DNA from: Providencia sp. PROV188
Lineage (GTDB): Bacteria > Pseudomonadota > Gammaproteobacteria > Enterobacterales > Enterobacteriaceae
Assembly: GCF_027595165.1 (NCBI RefSeq)
Contig: NZ_CP097291.1
Span: 1,984,001-2,048,000 of the forward strand
Length of the DNA stretch: 64,000 bases
Reading direction: 5' to 3'
This document shows, in pieces, positions 10,129-19,130 of the stretch; the stretch's first letter is position 1; each line of letters begins with the position of its first letter. The position numbers and the translations under genes were made by a program. Under the pieces are notes generated by a model. It did not search any database, had not been told where the DNA came from, and saw nothing but the letters and a program-made list of their open reading frames with translations.

Positions 10129-10238
10129 GAAATTTCCTGATAACAACGATTTTGCCAACCTCACGGGCATGAACAAGCGGACATTATAATCGTGTTGCTG
10201 ACAATTGCCACGTTCCTATTGATTTTACATACCAATAA

Positions 10239-10721
10239 TTAATAATATTTTGGTATAGAACACATTGCCAAGTGCTGGCATAACTGGTCTGTAAGGTATT
10301 GAAGCCCTTTTTCATCCTCTTCATCGAATTGACCGATATTTGGGCTATCGATGTCTAAAACCCCAATTATCTTGCCATTTACACTCAGAGGAAAGACGAT
10401 TTCCGAGTTACTAGCCGCATCACACGCGATGTGACCTGGAAAAGCATGCACATCTTCCACACGATGAACTTCCGCTTTGGAAAATGCAGCACCACAGACG
10501 CCTTTATCGAACGGGATCCGTATACAAGCGACTTTACCTTGGAATGGACCAAGAACCAGTTCCTTTCCATCACTCAAGTAAAAACCAACCCAGTTAATAC
10601 CGGATAAACGTTCAAATAATAACGCACTGCTATTTGCTAAACTGGCAATTAAATCATACTCTCCAGCGATAAGTGCAGATAAACTATCTGAAAGTTCGTG
10701 ATAATACTTCTTTTTATCCAT
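10239..10721 (-). CDS. msrC: Free methionine-(R)-sulfoxide reductase MsrC
   Basis: GAF-domain enzyme that reduces free L-methionine-(R)-sulfoxide in the cytoplasm. 160 residues. The three family cysteines C66, C76 and C100 are present with the expected spacing (KVACIRIP; KGVCGAAF; GHIACDAASNSEIVFP), and the ligand-pocket segment IGVLDIDSP follows. It lies upstream of proQ-prc on the same strand with a 110-base gap that should carry the proQ promoter. The divergent neighbour is letA. Confidence 0.95.
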   Translation of the reverse strand: MDKKKYYHELSDSLSALIAGEYDLIASLANSSALLFERLSGINWVGFYLSDGKELVLGPFQGKVACIRIPFDKGVCGAAFSKAEVHRVEDVHAFPGHIACDAASNSEIVFPLSVNGKIIGVLDIDSPNIGQFDEEDEKGLQYLTDQLCQHLAMCSIPKYY

Positions 10722-10852
10722 ATTTATTTTCAGTTATACGTAAACAAGTAAAAAATATTAGTAAGCGTAGACCGTAGGTTAGCAAGTTGTCACTTTTACG
10801 TAAATTTTTTTACACTAGATTACAAGCAAATTAATTCATACAATCAATATAT

Positions 10853-12079
10853 ATGACCCACATTAATCATACTGCCATGAATTTGCAACGTTGTTGCCAT
10901 TGTAACCAAAAAATAGTGACTCCGCCTTTTCAACCGCGGCAAGTCATTGTTTGCCCAAGATGTTCTAGTCAATTAAATGATGGGCGTTCATGGTCACTCC
11001 GTCGTCTTGCACTATTATCTATCACTTTATTGCTTCTTGCGCCCATCGCTTTTTGGCAGCCATTGATTTCTATTCATCTATTTGGCACCCAAATCAATGC
11101 TAACGTGCTTGATGGCGTCCGCTTAATTAGCGAGCAAGGTGACCCTTTTACCGCCAGCATTGTGGCTTTTTGTGCGATAGCTGCACCGCTACTTTTGCCT
11201 ATTTCGATTTTATCTTTGGTATTAGCACGTTATCTGGCCATCAACATGCGCCCCATTTTACTGATGATGAAGCATCTCAAAGAGTGGGTCATGCTGGATG
11301 TCTATCTTGTCGGTTTGGGTATCGCCGCGATTAAAATGCAAGATTACGCGACGGTTTACGTCGGGCATGGGTTGATTGCGTTTAGTACTATGTCTGTGAT
11401 TAGTATTATTATTTTAATCCACATTAATCTCGATGAACTGTGGCGACGGCTTTATCCTTTAGAAGAAAATACAGATGCTCCTCATGCAGAAACCTGCCTA
11501 GCTTGCCATTTTACTGGCGAACCCAATAAGAAAGGCAAATGTCAGCGCTGCCACCGCCCACTTCACCATCGTGAACCCTTGAGCTTACAAAAAACATGGG
11601 CCGCACTGATTGCCGCCATGGTGCTGCTAATCCCCGCTAACCTATTGCCCATTTCGACGTTTTATTTAAATGGTCGACGTCTAGAAGACACAATTTATTC
11701 TGGGGTCGTTTCCTTAATTGACTCAGGAAACTGGCCGATTGCCATTATTGTTTTTATTGCCAGTATTTTGGTGCCCTTCGTGAAGATTATCATCATGATA
11801 CTGTTACTATTTTCAATTCAATTTAAAAGCCATACAGACCCCGTGTTACGGATGAAATTACTGAAATTCGTTTCATGGATTGGGCGCTGGTCGATGTTAG
11901 ATTTATTTGTCATCGCCTTGATGATGACCTTAGTTAATCGCGATATGCTAATGTCATTTACTATGGGGCCTGCGGCTTTATATTTTGGTACCGCTGTTAT
12001 TTTAACTATCCTTGCTGTTGAGTGGTTAGACAGTCGATTAATATGGGATTCTTATGGAAAATCAAAACCATCAAAGTGA
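10853..12079 (+). CDS. letA: Inner-membrane lipid transport protein LetA (PqiA family, YebS)
   Basis: Integral partner of the MCE tunnel protein LetB, thought to load or receive lipids at the inner membrane. 408 residues. Two zinc-ribbon-like elements are visible: CCHCNQ ... VCPRCSSQL near residues 14-43 and CLACHFTGEPNKKGKCQRCH near 218-237. Each precedes a block of four hydrophobic segments, the duplicated PqiA layout. LKEWVMLDVYLVG and GRWSMLDLFVIALMM are family hallmarks. The stop overlaps the start of letB by 26 bases, so the two are translationally linked. A second in-frame ATG eight codons in is an alternative start. Confidence 0.93.
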   Translation: MTHINHTAMNLQRCCHCNQKIVTPPFQPRQVIVCPRCSSQLNDGRSWSLRRLALLSITLLLLAPIAFWQPLISIHLFGTQINANVLDGVRLISEQGDPFTASIVAFCAIAAPLLLPISILSLVLARYLAINMRPILLMMKHLKEWVMLDVYLVGLGIAAIKMQDYATVYVGHGLIAFSTMSVISIIILIHINLDELWRRLYPLEENTDAPHAETCLACHFTGEPNKKGKCQRCHRPLHHREPLSLQKTWAALIAAMVLLIPANLLPISTFYLNGRRLEDTIYSGVVSLIDSGNWPIAIIVFIASILVPFVKIIIMILLLFSIQFKSHTDPVLRMKLLKFVSWIGRWSMLDLFVIALMMTLVNRDMLMSFTMGPAALYFGTAVILTILAVEWLDSRLIWDSYGKSKPSK

Positions 12080-14393
12080 AGCTTCGGATGAAGTTTCGGA
12101 GGCTATCAGCCGTAAAAGGACGTCAATTTCGCCCTTTTGGCTGCTTCCCATCATCGCGATCATAATCGCAGGCTGGCTGCTATTCCAACAATGGGTGGAA
12201 CGTGGCACGCAAATTACCATTCAATTTTCGTCTGCCTCTGGCGTTGTTGCAGGTCGAACGCCAATTCGCTACCAAGGTGTGGATGTTGGCATGGTGCAAA
12301 CCGTTTCTATTAGTAGCGATATGAAAAGCGTAATTGTCACTGCCAATGTGAATAAAGACATGCGCACTGCACTCACTTCAGGAACGCGTTTTTGGTTGGT
12401 GACACCTAAGGCCTCTTTAGCCGGTGTATCAGGCTTAGATGCTCTGGTAGGTGGGAACTATATTGGTATGCAGCCAAGCACTGGCTCGCCAAAATCACAA
12501 TTTGTGGCGCTTGATACGCCACCTCAAAGAAACTTAAACGAAGGTGAATTACTCATTTACCTTACCGCGAAAGATTTAGGCGCATTAAACGAAAACTCTC
12601 CTGTTTATTACCGTAAAGTTCCGGTCGGTTATATTTCTGATTATTCCTTATTACCTGAAAATAAAGGTGTATCCATCGCGGTTATTATTAAAAAACGCTA
12701 CGTGAATCTCGTACGCTCGGATAGCCAATTTTGGAATATCTCTGGTATTGAGGGTGGATTTGACCTAAATACTGGTGCCAGTATCAAAATGGAAAGCCTT
12801 TCGGCTGTGATCAATGGCGCAATCGCATTTGATTCCCCAGAAAACAGCCTGCCAGCGCAAACAGGGCAACAATATGAATTGCAGCCGAGTAAAGAAGATG
12901 TCAAACCGCTTGATCAGCAAGGCAATATAGACTTGCAACTTACCCTCACCGCATTGGATACCTTTGGGGTGAATGTAGGACAACCTGTTATTTACCGCGG
13001 AATAAAAATCGGCGAAGTGTTACAACGTCACTTAACGGATGACAATGTTCAGTTCCAAATTGCCGTGTTTAATGAATTTAAACATTTGGTTAAACAGGAC
13101 AGTAAATTCGTCGCCAATAGTCGTGTCGATGTGCAGTTAGGTATGAGTGGACTGCAATTTCAAGGCGCGACACCTCAAGAATGGTTGGAAGGTGGCTTAC
13201 ATATCATTCCAGGAAAAGGGAAAGATACATTACCAGAGTCATTCCCGTTATATCGTACCGATGAAAATGCCAAAGCGGGTATTTTAGGTTCCGCACTACC
13301 GACCACCATTACGCTAAACACCAATACCCTTCCCGACATCCAACAAGGATCAGTGGTGTTATATCGTCAATTTGAAGTCGGTAAAATTGTGTCAATTAAA
13401 CCAAACAATGACGGCTTTGCAGTGAATGTGTATATCTCAGGTCAATATCGTAACTTATTGACCCCACAAAGCGTATTCTGGGCTGAAGGTGGCGCTAAAG
13501 TTCAGTTAAATGCTGGAGGTTTAACGGTTCAAGCTTCCCCGCTCAGCCGTGCTTTTAGTGGTGCAATTAGCTTTGACAATATTCAAACTGGCTCATTAGA
13601 TACTTCACGTCAACATACACTTTATCCATCAGAAACGGCTGCAAAAGCGATTGGTAGTGCGGTGACGTTGACAACCTTTGATGCGTCTAAGCTGTCGGAA
13701 GGCATGCCTATTCGTTATTTAGGTATTAACATCGGACAAATCGAATCGCTGAAACTATCTGCGGATAACCGTGAAGTGAAAGCGAAAGCGATTCTATATC
13801 CTGAATATGTGGAAAACTTCACCAAAATTGGCAGCCGTTTCGCCATTGTGACCCCTGAACTTTCGCCATCGGGGGTTAACAACCTCGATACGCTGATCCA
13901 ACCTTATATCAGTGCAGAGCCAGGGCGCAGTAATAAGAGCCGTTTCCAATTTGAATTGCAAACTGCCAACATTACAGACTCCCGTTATCTCGATGGTTTA
14001 ACCATTATTCTTGATGCCAGTGAAGCGGGTTCTATCCAGGTGGGAACGCCAATTCTATTTAGAGGATTAGAAATCGGAACCGTAACGGGGCTTTATTTGG
14101 GAGAGCTTTCCGATCGCGTTTATGTTGCAACACGCATAGGTAAAGAATACCAATATCTGATCCGCGATAATACCCAGTTCTGGTTATCTTCCGGTTACAA
14201 TCTCGCCTTTGGTTTAACAGGCGGCGTAGTGAAAAGCGGTACATTCAAGCAGTTTGTTCGTGGTGGAATTTCGCTGGCAACCCCGCCAACAGTGCCACTG
14301 GCACCTAAAGCTAAGCCTGATCAGCATTTCATTCTGAAATTAGAGCCACCTGCGGACTGGTTAGACTGGGGAACCCCTATTCCCAAAAAATAA
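12054..14393 (+). CDS. letB: MCE-family lipid tunnel protein LetB (YebT), six-domain form
   Basis: Periplasm-spanning lipid transport protein. It has one N-terminal transmembrane helix (residues 28-46) followed by stacked MCE domains that build a hydrophobic tunnel toward the outer membrane. The domain starts I can place are near residues 53, 166, 292, 417, 536 and 648, each with the pattern G-x-P-(V/I)-x-(Y/F)-R-x-(V/I/L)-x-(V/I)-G. That makes six domains in 779 residues, whereas E. coli LetB has seven in 877. The length difference equals about one domain. It overlaps letA by 26 bases and ends at a strong terminator. Confidence 0.93.
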   Translation: MENQNHQSEASDEVSEAISRKRTSISPFWLLPIIAIIIAGWLLFQQWVERGTQITIQFSSASGVVAGRTPIRYQGVDVGMVQTVSISSDMKSVIVTANVNKDMRTALTSGTRFWLVTPKASLAGVSGLDALVGGNYIGMQPSTGSPKSQFVALDTPPQRNLNEGELLIYLTAKDLGALNENSPVYYRKVPVGYISDYSLLPENKGVSIAVIIKKRYVNLVRSDSQFWNISGIEGGFDLNTGASIKMESLSAVINGAIAFDSPENSLPAQTGQQYELQPSKEDVKPLDQQGNIDLQLTLTALDTFGVNVGQPVIYRGIKIGEVLQRHLTDDNVQFQIAVFNEFKHLVKQDSKFVANSRVDVQLGMSGLQFQGATPQEWLEGGLHIIPGKGKDTLPESFPLYRTDENAKAGILGSALPTTITLNTNTLPDIQQGSVVLYRQFEVGKIVSIKPNNDGFAVNVYISGQYRNLLTPQSVFWAEGGAKVQLNAGGLTVQASPLSRAFSGAISFDNIQTGSLDTSRQHTLYPSETAAKAIGSAVTLTTFDASKLSEGMPIRYLGINIGQIESLKLSADNREVKAKAILYPEYVENFTKIGSRFAIVTPELSPSGVNNLDTLIQPYISAEPGRSNKSRFQFELQTANITDSRYLDGLTIILDASEAGSIQVGTPILFRGLEIGTVTGLYLGELSDRVYVATRIGKEYQYLIRDNTQFWLSSGYNLAFGLTGGVVKSGTFKQFVRGGISLATPPTVPLAPKAKPDQHFILKLEPPADWLDWGTPIPKK

Positions 14394-14401
14394 TCCCTCA
14401 C

Positions 14402-14435
14402 AAGGCGTCATGTTTCACAGCATGACGCCTTTTTT
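14402..14435 (+). terminator. Terminator after letB
   Basis: A perfect 11-bp stem AAGGCGTCATG / CATGACGCCTT with an 8-base loop and a run of T. Confidence 0.93.
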
Positions 14436-14543
14436 ATCTCCCATCGCTAAAAATATATTTTGGAAATGAATTCCATTTATACTATGCTTAATTTCGTTGG
14501 ACTGATTTTTTATTGTAAAAATAAAGAGTAAAGAGGAAACGTT

Positions 14544-14777
14544 ATGAGCATAGTTAAATTGAAAATCTCTTCCTATGAAATCAATGATGCAGTCATGGCT
14601 GATAAGCGTAGTGATACTGTGAGTATTCCTTGCGATTCCGATTCTGAGTTTTGTATGCAATTGGATGGTTGGGATGAACACACGAGTATCCCTGCGACAC
14701 TGGATGAAAAACCGGTTCTGCTCTATCGCCAGCGTTATGATAAAGAAAATCATCATTGGCTAATGAGAATTGCTTGA
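14544..14777 (+). CDS. yebV: Conserved small protein YebV
   Basis: 77 residues, no signal or membrane segment, function unknown. It matches E. coli YebV (78 aa) along its length: IPCDSDSEFCMQLDGWDEHTSIPATL and LLYRQRYDKENHHWLMRIA. A GAGG lies upstream of the ATG. In E. coli rsmF (yebU) lies between letB and yebV; here only 150 bases and a terminator separate them. The convergent neighbour is the small RNA gene sdsR. Confidence 0.88.
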   Translation: MSIVKLKISSYEINDAVMADKRSDTVSIPCDSDSEFCMQLDGWDEHTSIPATLDEKPVLLYRQRYDKENHHWLMRIA

Positions 14778-14821
14778 TGAAGATGGTGGTATTCAATAGA
14801 ACGGTTAGATGGGAAATAACA

Positions 14822-14923
14822 CAAAAAAAAGAGGCCTGGTAGATTCCGATTACCGGGCCTTGGGAAATGGCTCTGGCAGAGCCGTGCGCTAAAATTGCCA
14901 TTGAGACGTAACAAAGTACTCCC
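14822..14923 (-). ncRNA. sdsR: Small regulatory RNA SdsR (RyeB)
   Basis: Hfq-dependent, stationary-phase small RNA made from a sigma-S promoter in enterobacteria. The minus strand carries the conserved core TTTTAGCGCACGGCTCT, then a hairpin GGCTCTGCCAGAGCC and ATTTCCC. A terminator hairpin (GGCC..GGTAA / TTACC.GGCC-type stem) and eight T close it. A -10-like TAGTATT on the minus strand (about 14925-14931) places the 5' end near 14923, giving about 100 nt against about 104 in E. coli. The neighbours yebV and yebY match the E. coli locus. An antisense RyeA-like RNA from the plus strand is possible but not shown by the sequence. Confidence 0.9.
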
Positions 14924-15111
14924 TAATACTAGCGTTCAGCTTACGTTCTTACCACTTAAATTAGCAATTAATTTACATATTTTTAACACAATTTATTGCT
15001 TAATTTTCTAAGATTGAGCTATTTGCATGATAAGTTAAACCTATCTAAGCAATCAGCAAAACCTTTCAATTGCCATCTCCTTGATATTTCTAGCTAAAGG
15101 CTAACTACATC

Positions 15112-15459
15112 CTATTTGCTCTCACACAGTTTCTCGGCGGCTTGCTTCAGCGGTAATACTCGCTCTTCAACTGATTTAGTGGTTTCGATAGGCGCTAATA
15201 GCACATCAATCGGTTGTGCTTGGATCTCTTTCTTTTCCATTTGCGCCGTTGCAATATCATTCAATGGATGCTGCATTAACGTAGATGGGTTGATGACCAC
15301 CAATGCGCCATTCGCTCGACACTCTAACATCACTTCTTCACGCTTTAGCGGCCAATCGTCGCCAAACTGTTTTTTACTGACACTCGCCAATGGCGCAGCT
15401 ATCGCCGTACTGAATGTTCCACCCAGTACTAACGCACAAATTATGAATTTGAATTTCAT
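15112..15459 (-). CDS. yebY: DUF2511 family exported protein YebY
   Basis: Small periplasmic protein, 115 residues from the ATG at 15459. A signal peptide covers residues 1-21 (ending AIAAP). The family core is WPLKREEVMLECRANGALVVINPSTLMQHPLNDIA, with C-terminal AAEKLC, giving two cysteines. I prefer this ATG because AAGG lies about 10 bases upstream; a TTG six codons earlier lies upstream of that Shine-Dalgarno site. It is downstream of yebZ and yobA on the same strand, the conserved yobA-yebZ-yebY operon. Its function is unknown but the operon suggests copper or envelope homeostasis. Confidence 0.9.
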   Translation of the reverse strand: MKFKFIICALVLGGTFSTAIAAPLASVSKKQFGDDWPLKREEVMLECRANGALVVINPSTLMQHPLNDIATAQMEKKEIQAQPIDVLLAPIETTKSVEERVLPLKQAAEKLCESK

Positions 15460-15503
15460 TGAAAATGACCTTGTCAAACGGGGTTATACAAAGATATGCG
15501 CCA

Positions 15504-16400
15504 TTATACAGGTTGATAGGTAGCAAAAATAGCCACCGCAAGGATGGCAATCGTACCAAGCAGCAATTCAGCCCAACTATTTATTATCAAATAATTAATC
15601 TGCCCTTGCTGTTGAAGACGTGGTACCACCCAATAACGATTCGTTAATGCCAATAGCACCATCAACCCAACTAACGCAATTTTTAGCCATAGCCAAGATT
15701 GGTATTCGGATAGTGTTGAGGTGAATGGCCAGCCCGGCAATAAAATCAGGCTATTAATAATTCCCGTTATTAGTACACAAATCACAGCAATATGCCCTAA
15801 TTGCGAGTAACGCTTCATTGATACAACAATTTGCGTTTCTAGCCCTGCTTTTAACTGTTCTTTACTACGTAAAAATTGAATACAAATAAGGAAAGGCCAC
15901 AAGCCCCCAAACCAATACGCACAACTAATTAAATGAATGAATTGATTAGTTTGATGAGCAATTCCCAGCCACCCTTCATGCATCGCCGCATGACCAATAA
16001 AGGCATGCAGACCCAGAATAATGACGGAGAAACCAAGAATGAGATAAAGTTTTAAGGTGATCGGGCGTATAAACAGAACGGCAAATAAACCGACAGCACT
16101 GAGGATTTCCCAACGCCAGATTTGACCAAAGGTAGTGCCAAGTACACCTTGCCAAATATCCATATTCAACGCATCTTCCCAGCCATCGCCCATCAAACCA
16201 GATTGTGCAATCATCCAGCAAAATGTGGTGATGATAGTAATAACTGCGCTAAATATAATGCTTTTTTTCAGTGCATCTTGGAGTAGTACGCGAAATCGCC
16301 CATGGGAAACTATCACCGCAAACATCGACATTCCACACATCAACATTGCGGCGATAAAATGAGCAAATCGCGTTAAGGTATAAAATGCTTCCAGTGACAT
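15504..16400 (-). CDS. yebZ: CopD-family inner membrane protein YebZ
   Basis: 298 residues with about eight transmembrane segments, of the CopD/PcoD family that works with CopC-type periplasmic copper proteins. Conserved histidines sit at membrane boundaries, for example RFAHFIAAM near residue 12, GLHAFIGHAAMHEGW near 128 and QFIHLISCAYWFGGLWPF near 152. These are typical metal-binding positions of the family. The start lies one base after the yobA stop, so the genes are tightly coupled. Copper transport is inferred from family membership. Confidence 0.92.
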   Translation of the reverse strand: MSLEAFYTLTRFAHFIAAMLMCGMSMFAVIVSHGRFRVLLQDALKKSIIFSAVITIITTFCWMIAQSGLMGDGWEDALNMDIWQGVLGTTFGQIWRWEILSAVGLFAVLFIRPITLKLYLILGFSVIILGLHAFIGHAAMHEGWLGIAHQTNQFIHLISCAYWFGGLWPFLICIQFLRSKEQLKAGLETQIVVSMKRYSQLGHIAVICVLITGIINSLILLPGWPFTSTLSEYQSWLWLKIALVGLMVLLALTNRYWVVPRLQQQGQINYLIINSWAELLLGTIAILAVAIFATYQPV

Positions 16401-16401
16401 A

Positions 16402-16788
16402 TTATTTCACAGTGAAGCTATAGTTCCCTTTGGTTTTATGCCCATCAACAGAGACAACGCTCCATTGAACATCGTACTTACCTGCGGCTAATTTGCTTTC
16501 AACAGGAATAATAACTTTGGTGTTATTGCTAGGATCTAACGCGGCTTTACCCGTCTTGATTATTTGCTTGTTCTCATCCGTTACATTGACTTTAGTAAAG
16601 TTAACTTCAATACCTTCAGAAAAGTTTAATGTGATAGCTTCTGGTGCCTGCTCTAATGCCGCGCCCTCAGCAGGTAATTGATCTTTAAGATGCGCATGAG
16701 CAAATGCTTGTTGGAATGACATACCTAAGAACAGTACAGCGACCGCGCTTAATTTACGCCAAGAAGATTTTATTTGGTTGATTGGCAT
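16402..16788 (-). CDS. yobA: CopC-like periplasmic protein YobA
   Basis: 128 residues with a signal peptide cut after QQAFA, leaving mature HAHLKDQLPAEGA. The N-terminal histidine is the copper(II) ligand of CopC proteins. The rest is a CopC beta-barrel (ITLNFSEGIEVNFTKVNV; GKYDVQWSVVSVDGHKTKGNYSFTV), and the histidine in VDGHKTKG completes the usual site. It is the first gene of the yobA-yebZ-yebY operon, overlapping the yebZ start region. Confidence 0.93.
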   Translation of the reverse strand: MPINQIKSSWRKLSAVAVLFLGMSFQQAFAHAHLKDQLPAEGAALEQAPEAITLNFSEGIEVNFTKVNVTDENKQIIKTGKAALDPSNNTKVIIPVESKLAAGKYDVQWSVVSVDGHKTKGNYSFTVK

Positions 16789-16937
16789 AGTAACCTCTTA
16801 ATTTGCAGGTGAATTTAGATATATTGCCAATCATTATACGGAAAATAATATGCTACGCAGCGATAAAATCAGATTTTATCATTCAGCTTGTGAGGCTTGG
16901 CACAAAATGCGAATAAAACTCACTCGCAAAAATAAAA

Positions 16938-16968
16938 CAAGCGCCATTCATCTCTGAATTGGCGCTTG
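16938..16968 (-). terminator. Terminator after ftnA
   Basis: Stem CAAGCGCCA(TTCA) / TGAA(T)TGGCGCTTG with a T-rich tail on the minus strand. Confidence 0.88.
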
Positions 16969-17005
16969 ATAAGTAACCCGAAAATCGAGTTATTGAAAAG
17001 AATAA

Positions 17006-17509
17006 TTAAACGTGCGCAGCTGCCGCTAAACCTTTCAGATCTTTATCCAACAGGAATAATGATTTACCAGACTCACCCACCATGCCCAGTTTATCCAGTA
17101 CAGATTTGAACAGTTTCTCTTCTTCATGCTGCTCTGCAACATACCATTGCAGGAAGTTGAATGTTGAGTAATCTTGGGTGGTCATGGCTAAATGCGCAAG
17201 TTTATTGATTTCTGAAGTAATTAATTGCTCATGCTCGTACGTTTTATTGAACACATCAGCGATAGAATTAAAATCTTCTGGTGGTGCAGCAATCGCGCCT
17301 AAACGTGGTAATGCCCCTGTATCGCTAAGGTAATTAAATAAACGCTGCATGTGCTCCATTTCTTCTTGTGAGTGAGCTTTCAAAAATGCAGCTGCACCTT
17401 CAAAACCTTTATCACTACACCAAGCACTCATTTGCAAATACAGATTAGCGGAGAAAAACTCAAGATTCAGTTGTTTATTTAACGCTTCAATCATGTCAGC
17501 TTTTAACAT
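17006..17509 (-). CDS. ftnA: Non-heme ferritin FtnA
   Basis: Cytoplasmic iron-storage protein forming a 24-subunit shell. 167 residues. Ferroxidase ligands are visible in [16 protein letters not shown] (Glu17), [16 protein letters not shown] (Glu50, His53) and the glutamates of [28 protein letters not shown] carries the Gln127/Glu130-type residues. The start is clear and in line with E. coli FtnA (MLKPEMIEKLNEQMNLE). A long 290-base divergent region separates it from holE; I saw no Fur box there. Confidence 0.96.
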   Translation of the reverse strand: MLKADMIEALNKQLNLEFFSANLYLQMSAWCSDKGFEGAAAFLKAHSQEEMEHMQRLFNYLSDTGALPRLGAIAAPPEDFNSIADVFNKTYEHEQLITSEINKLAHLAMTTQDYSTFNFLQWYVAEQHEEEKLFKSVLDKLGMVGESGKSLFLLDKDLKGLAAAAHV

Positions 17510-17800
17510 ATCTTTACCTTAATGATGATGATTTTATGAAGTTATATCCCACAGTAACATAATAAATGCATTCAGAAAACATTCTTCCCATAAAAATTAA
17601 TTTATTGATTAACAATAACTTTTTGTAAAAATAACACGAATCAGTCGCATTAGCTTTTATTCATCGTAATAATCCTAATTGCTTACTATTATCATGTTTG
17701 AATTTAATTTTATTCGCTAACCATCTCACTATTTCATCAAGATTTTTTGAACTTCAATTGCTACAATTCATGCTGATGTAGTTAACCGTTAGGATTTGAA

Positions 17801-18031
17801 ATGAGCCATAATCTTGCCACCCTCCCAAAAGAAGAGATGGACAAAATTAACGTTGACCTTCTAGCTTCCGGTGTTGCTTTCAAGGAACGTTATAATATTC
17901 CCATTATTCCTGAAGCCATCGAACGTGAGCAGCCAGAACATTTGCGAGATTATTTTCGTGAAAGACTGGTTCACTATCGCCAATTATCAATGAATTTCGC
18001 TCGAATGCCTTACGAGCCAAGAAATCGCTAG
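17801..18031 (+). CDS. holE: DNA polymerase III subunit theta
   Basis: 76 residues. Stabilises the epsilon proofreading subunit of the polymerase III core. It carries the family signature [23 protein letters not shown] and [20 protein letters not shown], and ends in RMPYEPRNR, aligned throughout to E. coli theta (76 aa). It is preceded by a GTTAGGA-type ribosome site. It is a single-gene unit; the hairpin at 18053-18075 could act as its terminator. Confidence 0.95.
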   Translation: MSHNLATLPKEEMDKINVDLLASGVAFKERYNIPIIPEAIEREQPEHLRDYFRERLVHYRQLSMNFARMPYEPRNR

Positions 18032-18052
18032 GAATGAAATTTTAGGCACAAA

Positions 18053-18075
18053 AAAGGAGAATGTAATTCTCCTTT
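18053..18075 (+). terminator. Possible terminator after holE
   Basis: A perfect 9-bp stem AAAGGAGAA / TTCTCCTTT with a TGTAA loop, 22 bases after the holE stop. The T-run after the stem is interrupted (TTTGACC), so termination may be partial. Confidence 0.55.
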
Positions 18076-18099
18076 GACCATTTTCAAACCTATAATTTT

Positions 18100-18234
18100 G
18101 GAAATGGCTCTTTTGGGTTGTAAAATTAACAAGGAAAATCAATGTATTGATTTTCGCCTGATAACACAAAGAGGGAACAACCACGTTTTATCCCTCTTTG
18201 TCATCAACCTCAGGAGAGTTAGACTCTCCTTTTT
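18100..18234 (+). ncRNA. Candidate small RNA with three hairpins
   Basis: Noncoding stretch with three perfect hairpins in a row: GAAAATCAAT/ATTGATTTTC at 18134-18155, CAAAGAGGGA/TCCCTCTTTG at 18167-18200, and AGGAGAGT/ACTCTCCT at 18212-18230 followed by five T. A TATAAT lies at 18091-18096, although no good -35 is spaced from it. No plus-strand gene other than holE would need this last terminator. The call is inference from structure only; I do not recognise the RNA. Confidence 0.35.
18212..18234 (+). terminator. Strong plus-strand terminator
   Basis: An 8-bp perfect stem AGGAGAGT / ACTCTCCT with a TAG loop and TTTTT. It lies 20 bases past the stop of the convergent yebF, with its T-tract only on the plus strand. 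Confidence 0.8.
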
Positions 18235-18253
18235 CATTCTATAAAACCACAGA

Positions 18254-18619
18254 TTATTTGCTGGTGTTATAGGTGATAGTATTGTTTTTACAATCCACAG
18301 CGACACGATAATGCAGATCGGATTTCGACCCTCTGACCACTAAAGGCAGCGAGTAGCCATCTTCCGTTTTCGTCACTTCACTGTCGTTGATCCATGCAAC
18401 CGCTTTTTTACCCACCGCCGCTTTTTCATCTGCCCAGCGTGGTAACCGGTTATTCATAAAATCATTTTTAACCTGCGCCGCAATTTGTGGCTCAGTAAGA
18501 TTGCCACAGCTCACAAATGCAGCAGCTTTACCTTCTTCCTTGTTAGCACTGAATGCAAACGAACTTAATACAAGCGCACAACTGCCTAAAACCATTGCTA
18601 TTTTTTTATTAACATTCAT
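18254..18619 (-). CDS. yebF: Secreted protein YebF
   Basis: 121 residues from the ATG at 18619. Signal peptide of about 24 residues (ending SSFAFSA). The mature domain carries the YebF features: two cysteines (FVSCGNLTEPQIAAQVKNDFMNNRLPRWADEK and YRVAVDCKNN), the latter in a C-terminal strand. E. coli YebF is exported to the periplasm and then to the medium through outer-membrane porins. The start was chosen because GGAGGA lies about 5 bases upstream; an ATG five codons earlier overlaps that site. Confidence 0.88.
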   Translation of the reverse strand: MNVNKKIAMVLGSCALVLSSFAFSANKEEGKAAAFVSCGNLTEPQIAAQVKNDFMNNRLPRWADEKAAVGKKAVAWINDSEVTKTEDGYSLPLVVRGSKSDLHYRVAVDCKNNTITYNTSK

Positions 18620-18821
18620 ACCGTCCTCCGGCATCTACGAAATGTAGATGAAATTGAGATCCATTGTACTCACCAAAACTGCAGCATCATTAACAACGCG
18701 CGTATAGGCAGACGTTGTCTATTTAGTGTAGTTGTAAAAATAAAACCTATGAGCAAAATGACTTAACTGATATGAATTTATCAGAAATATTTTTAAATGT
18801 TAATAGGATGTTTATTAATTA

Positions 18822-19001
18822 TTAATTTTCGTCATCGAATCGAGCAACAATTTGCTCTTTATCTTGATGGTTTTCCCTGATTTCTTGAGCAACCAGCGCA
18901 ATCGCTTCTCCGCTGCTCATGCCTTCTGCCATCAGTTGGTGAATACGTTCAACCGCTTCTTGTTGCTCTGCGTGGGAAAGTGCTGGCATACCTGAAAACA
19001 T
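18822..19001 (-). CDS. yoaH: UPF0181 family protein YoaH
   Basis: 59 residues, soluble, unknown function. [45 protein letters not shown] aligns with E. coli YoaH. The ATG at 19001 has AGAGG about 6 bases upstream; a TTG two codons earlier is less likely. It is divergent from pabB, as in E. coli. Confidence 0.9.
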   Translation of the reverse strand: MFSGMPALSHAEQQEAVERIHQLMAEGMSSGEAIALVAQEIRENHQDKEQIVARFDDEN

Positions 19002-19130
19002 AATCAACCTCTTTAAATTGCAGACTTATTTAATACGTTAAGATTTTCAGCAAATTTTAACAGCTCTTGCCTTAATAAGGTAAGATTATATGGTAATCTG
19101 GCATTATTCACTTGTGGAACCTGATTTTAA

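Noticed and set aside
14823..14865. Hairpin first read as a plus-strand terminator for yebV
   Set aside because: The T-tract is on the minus strand and the sequence is the SdsR terminator.
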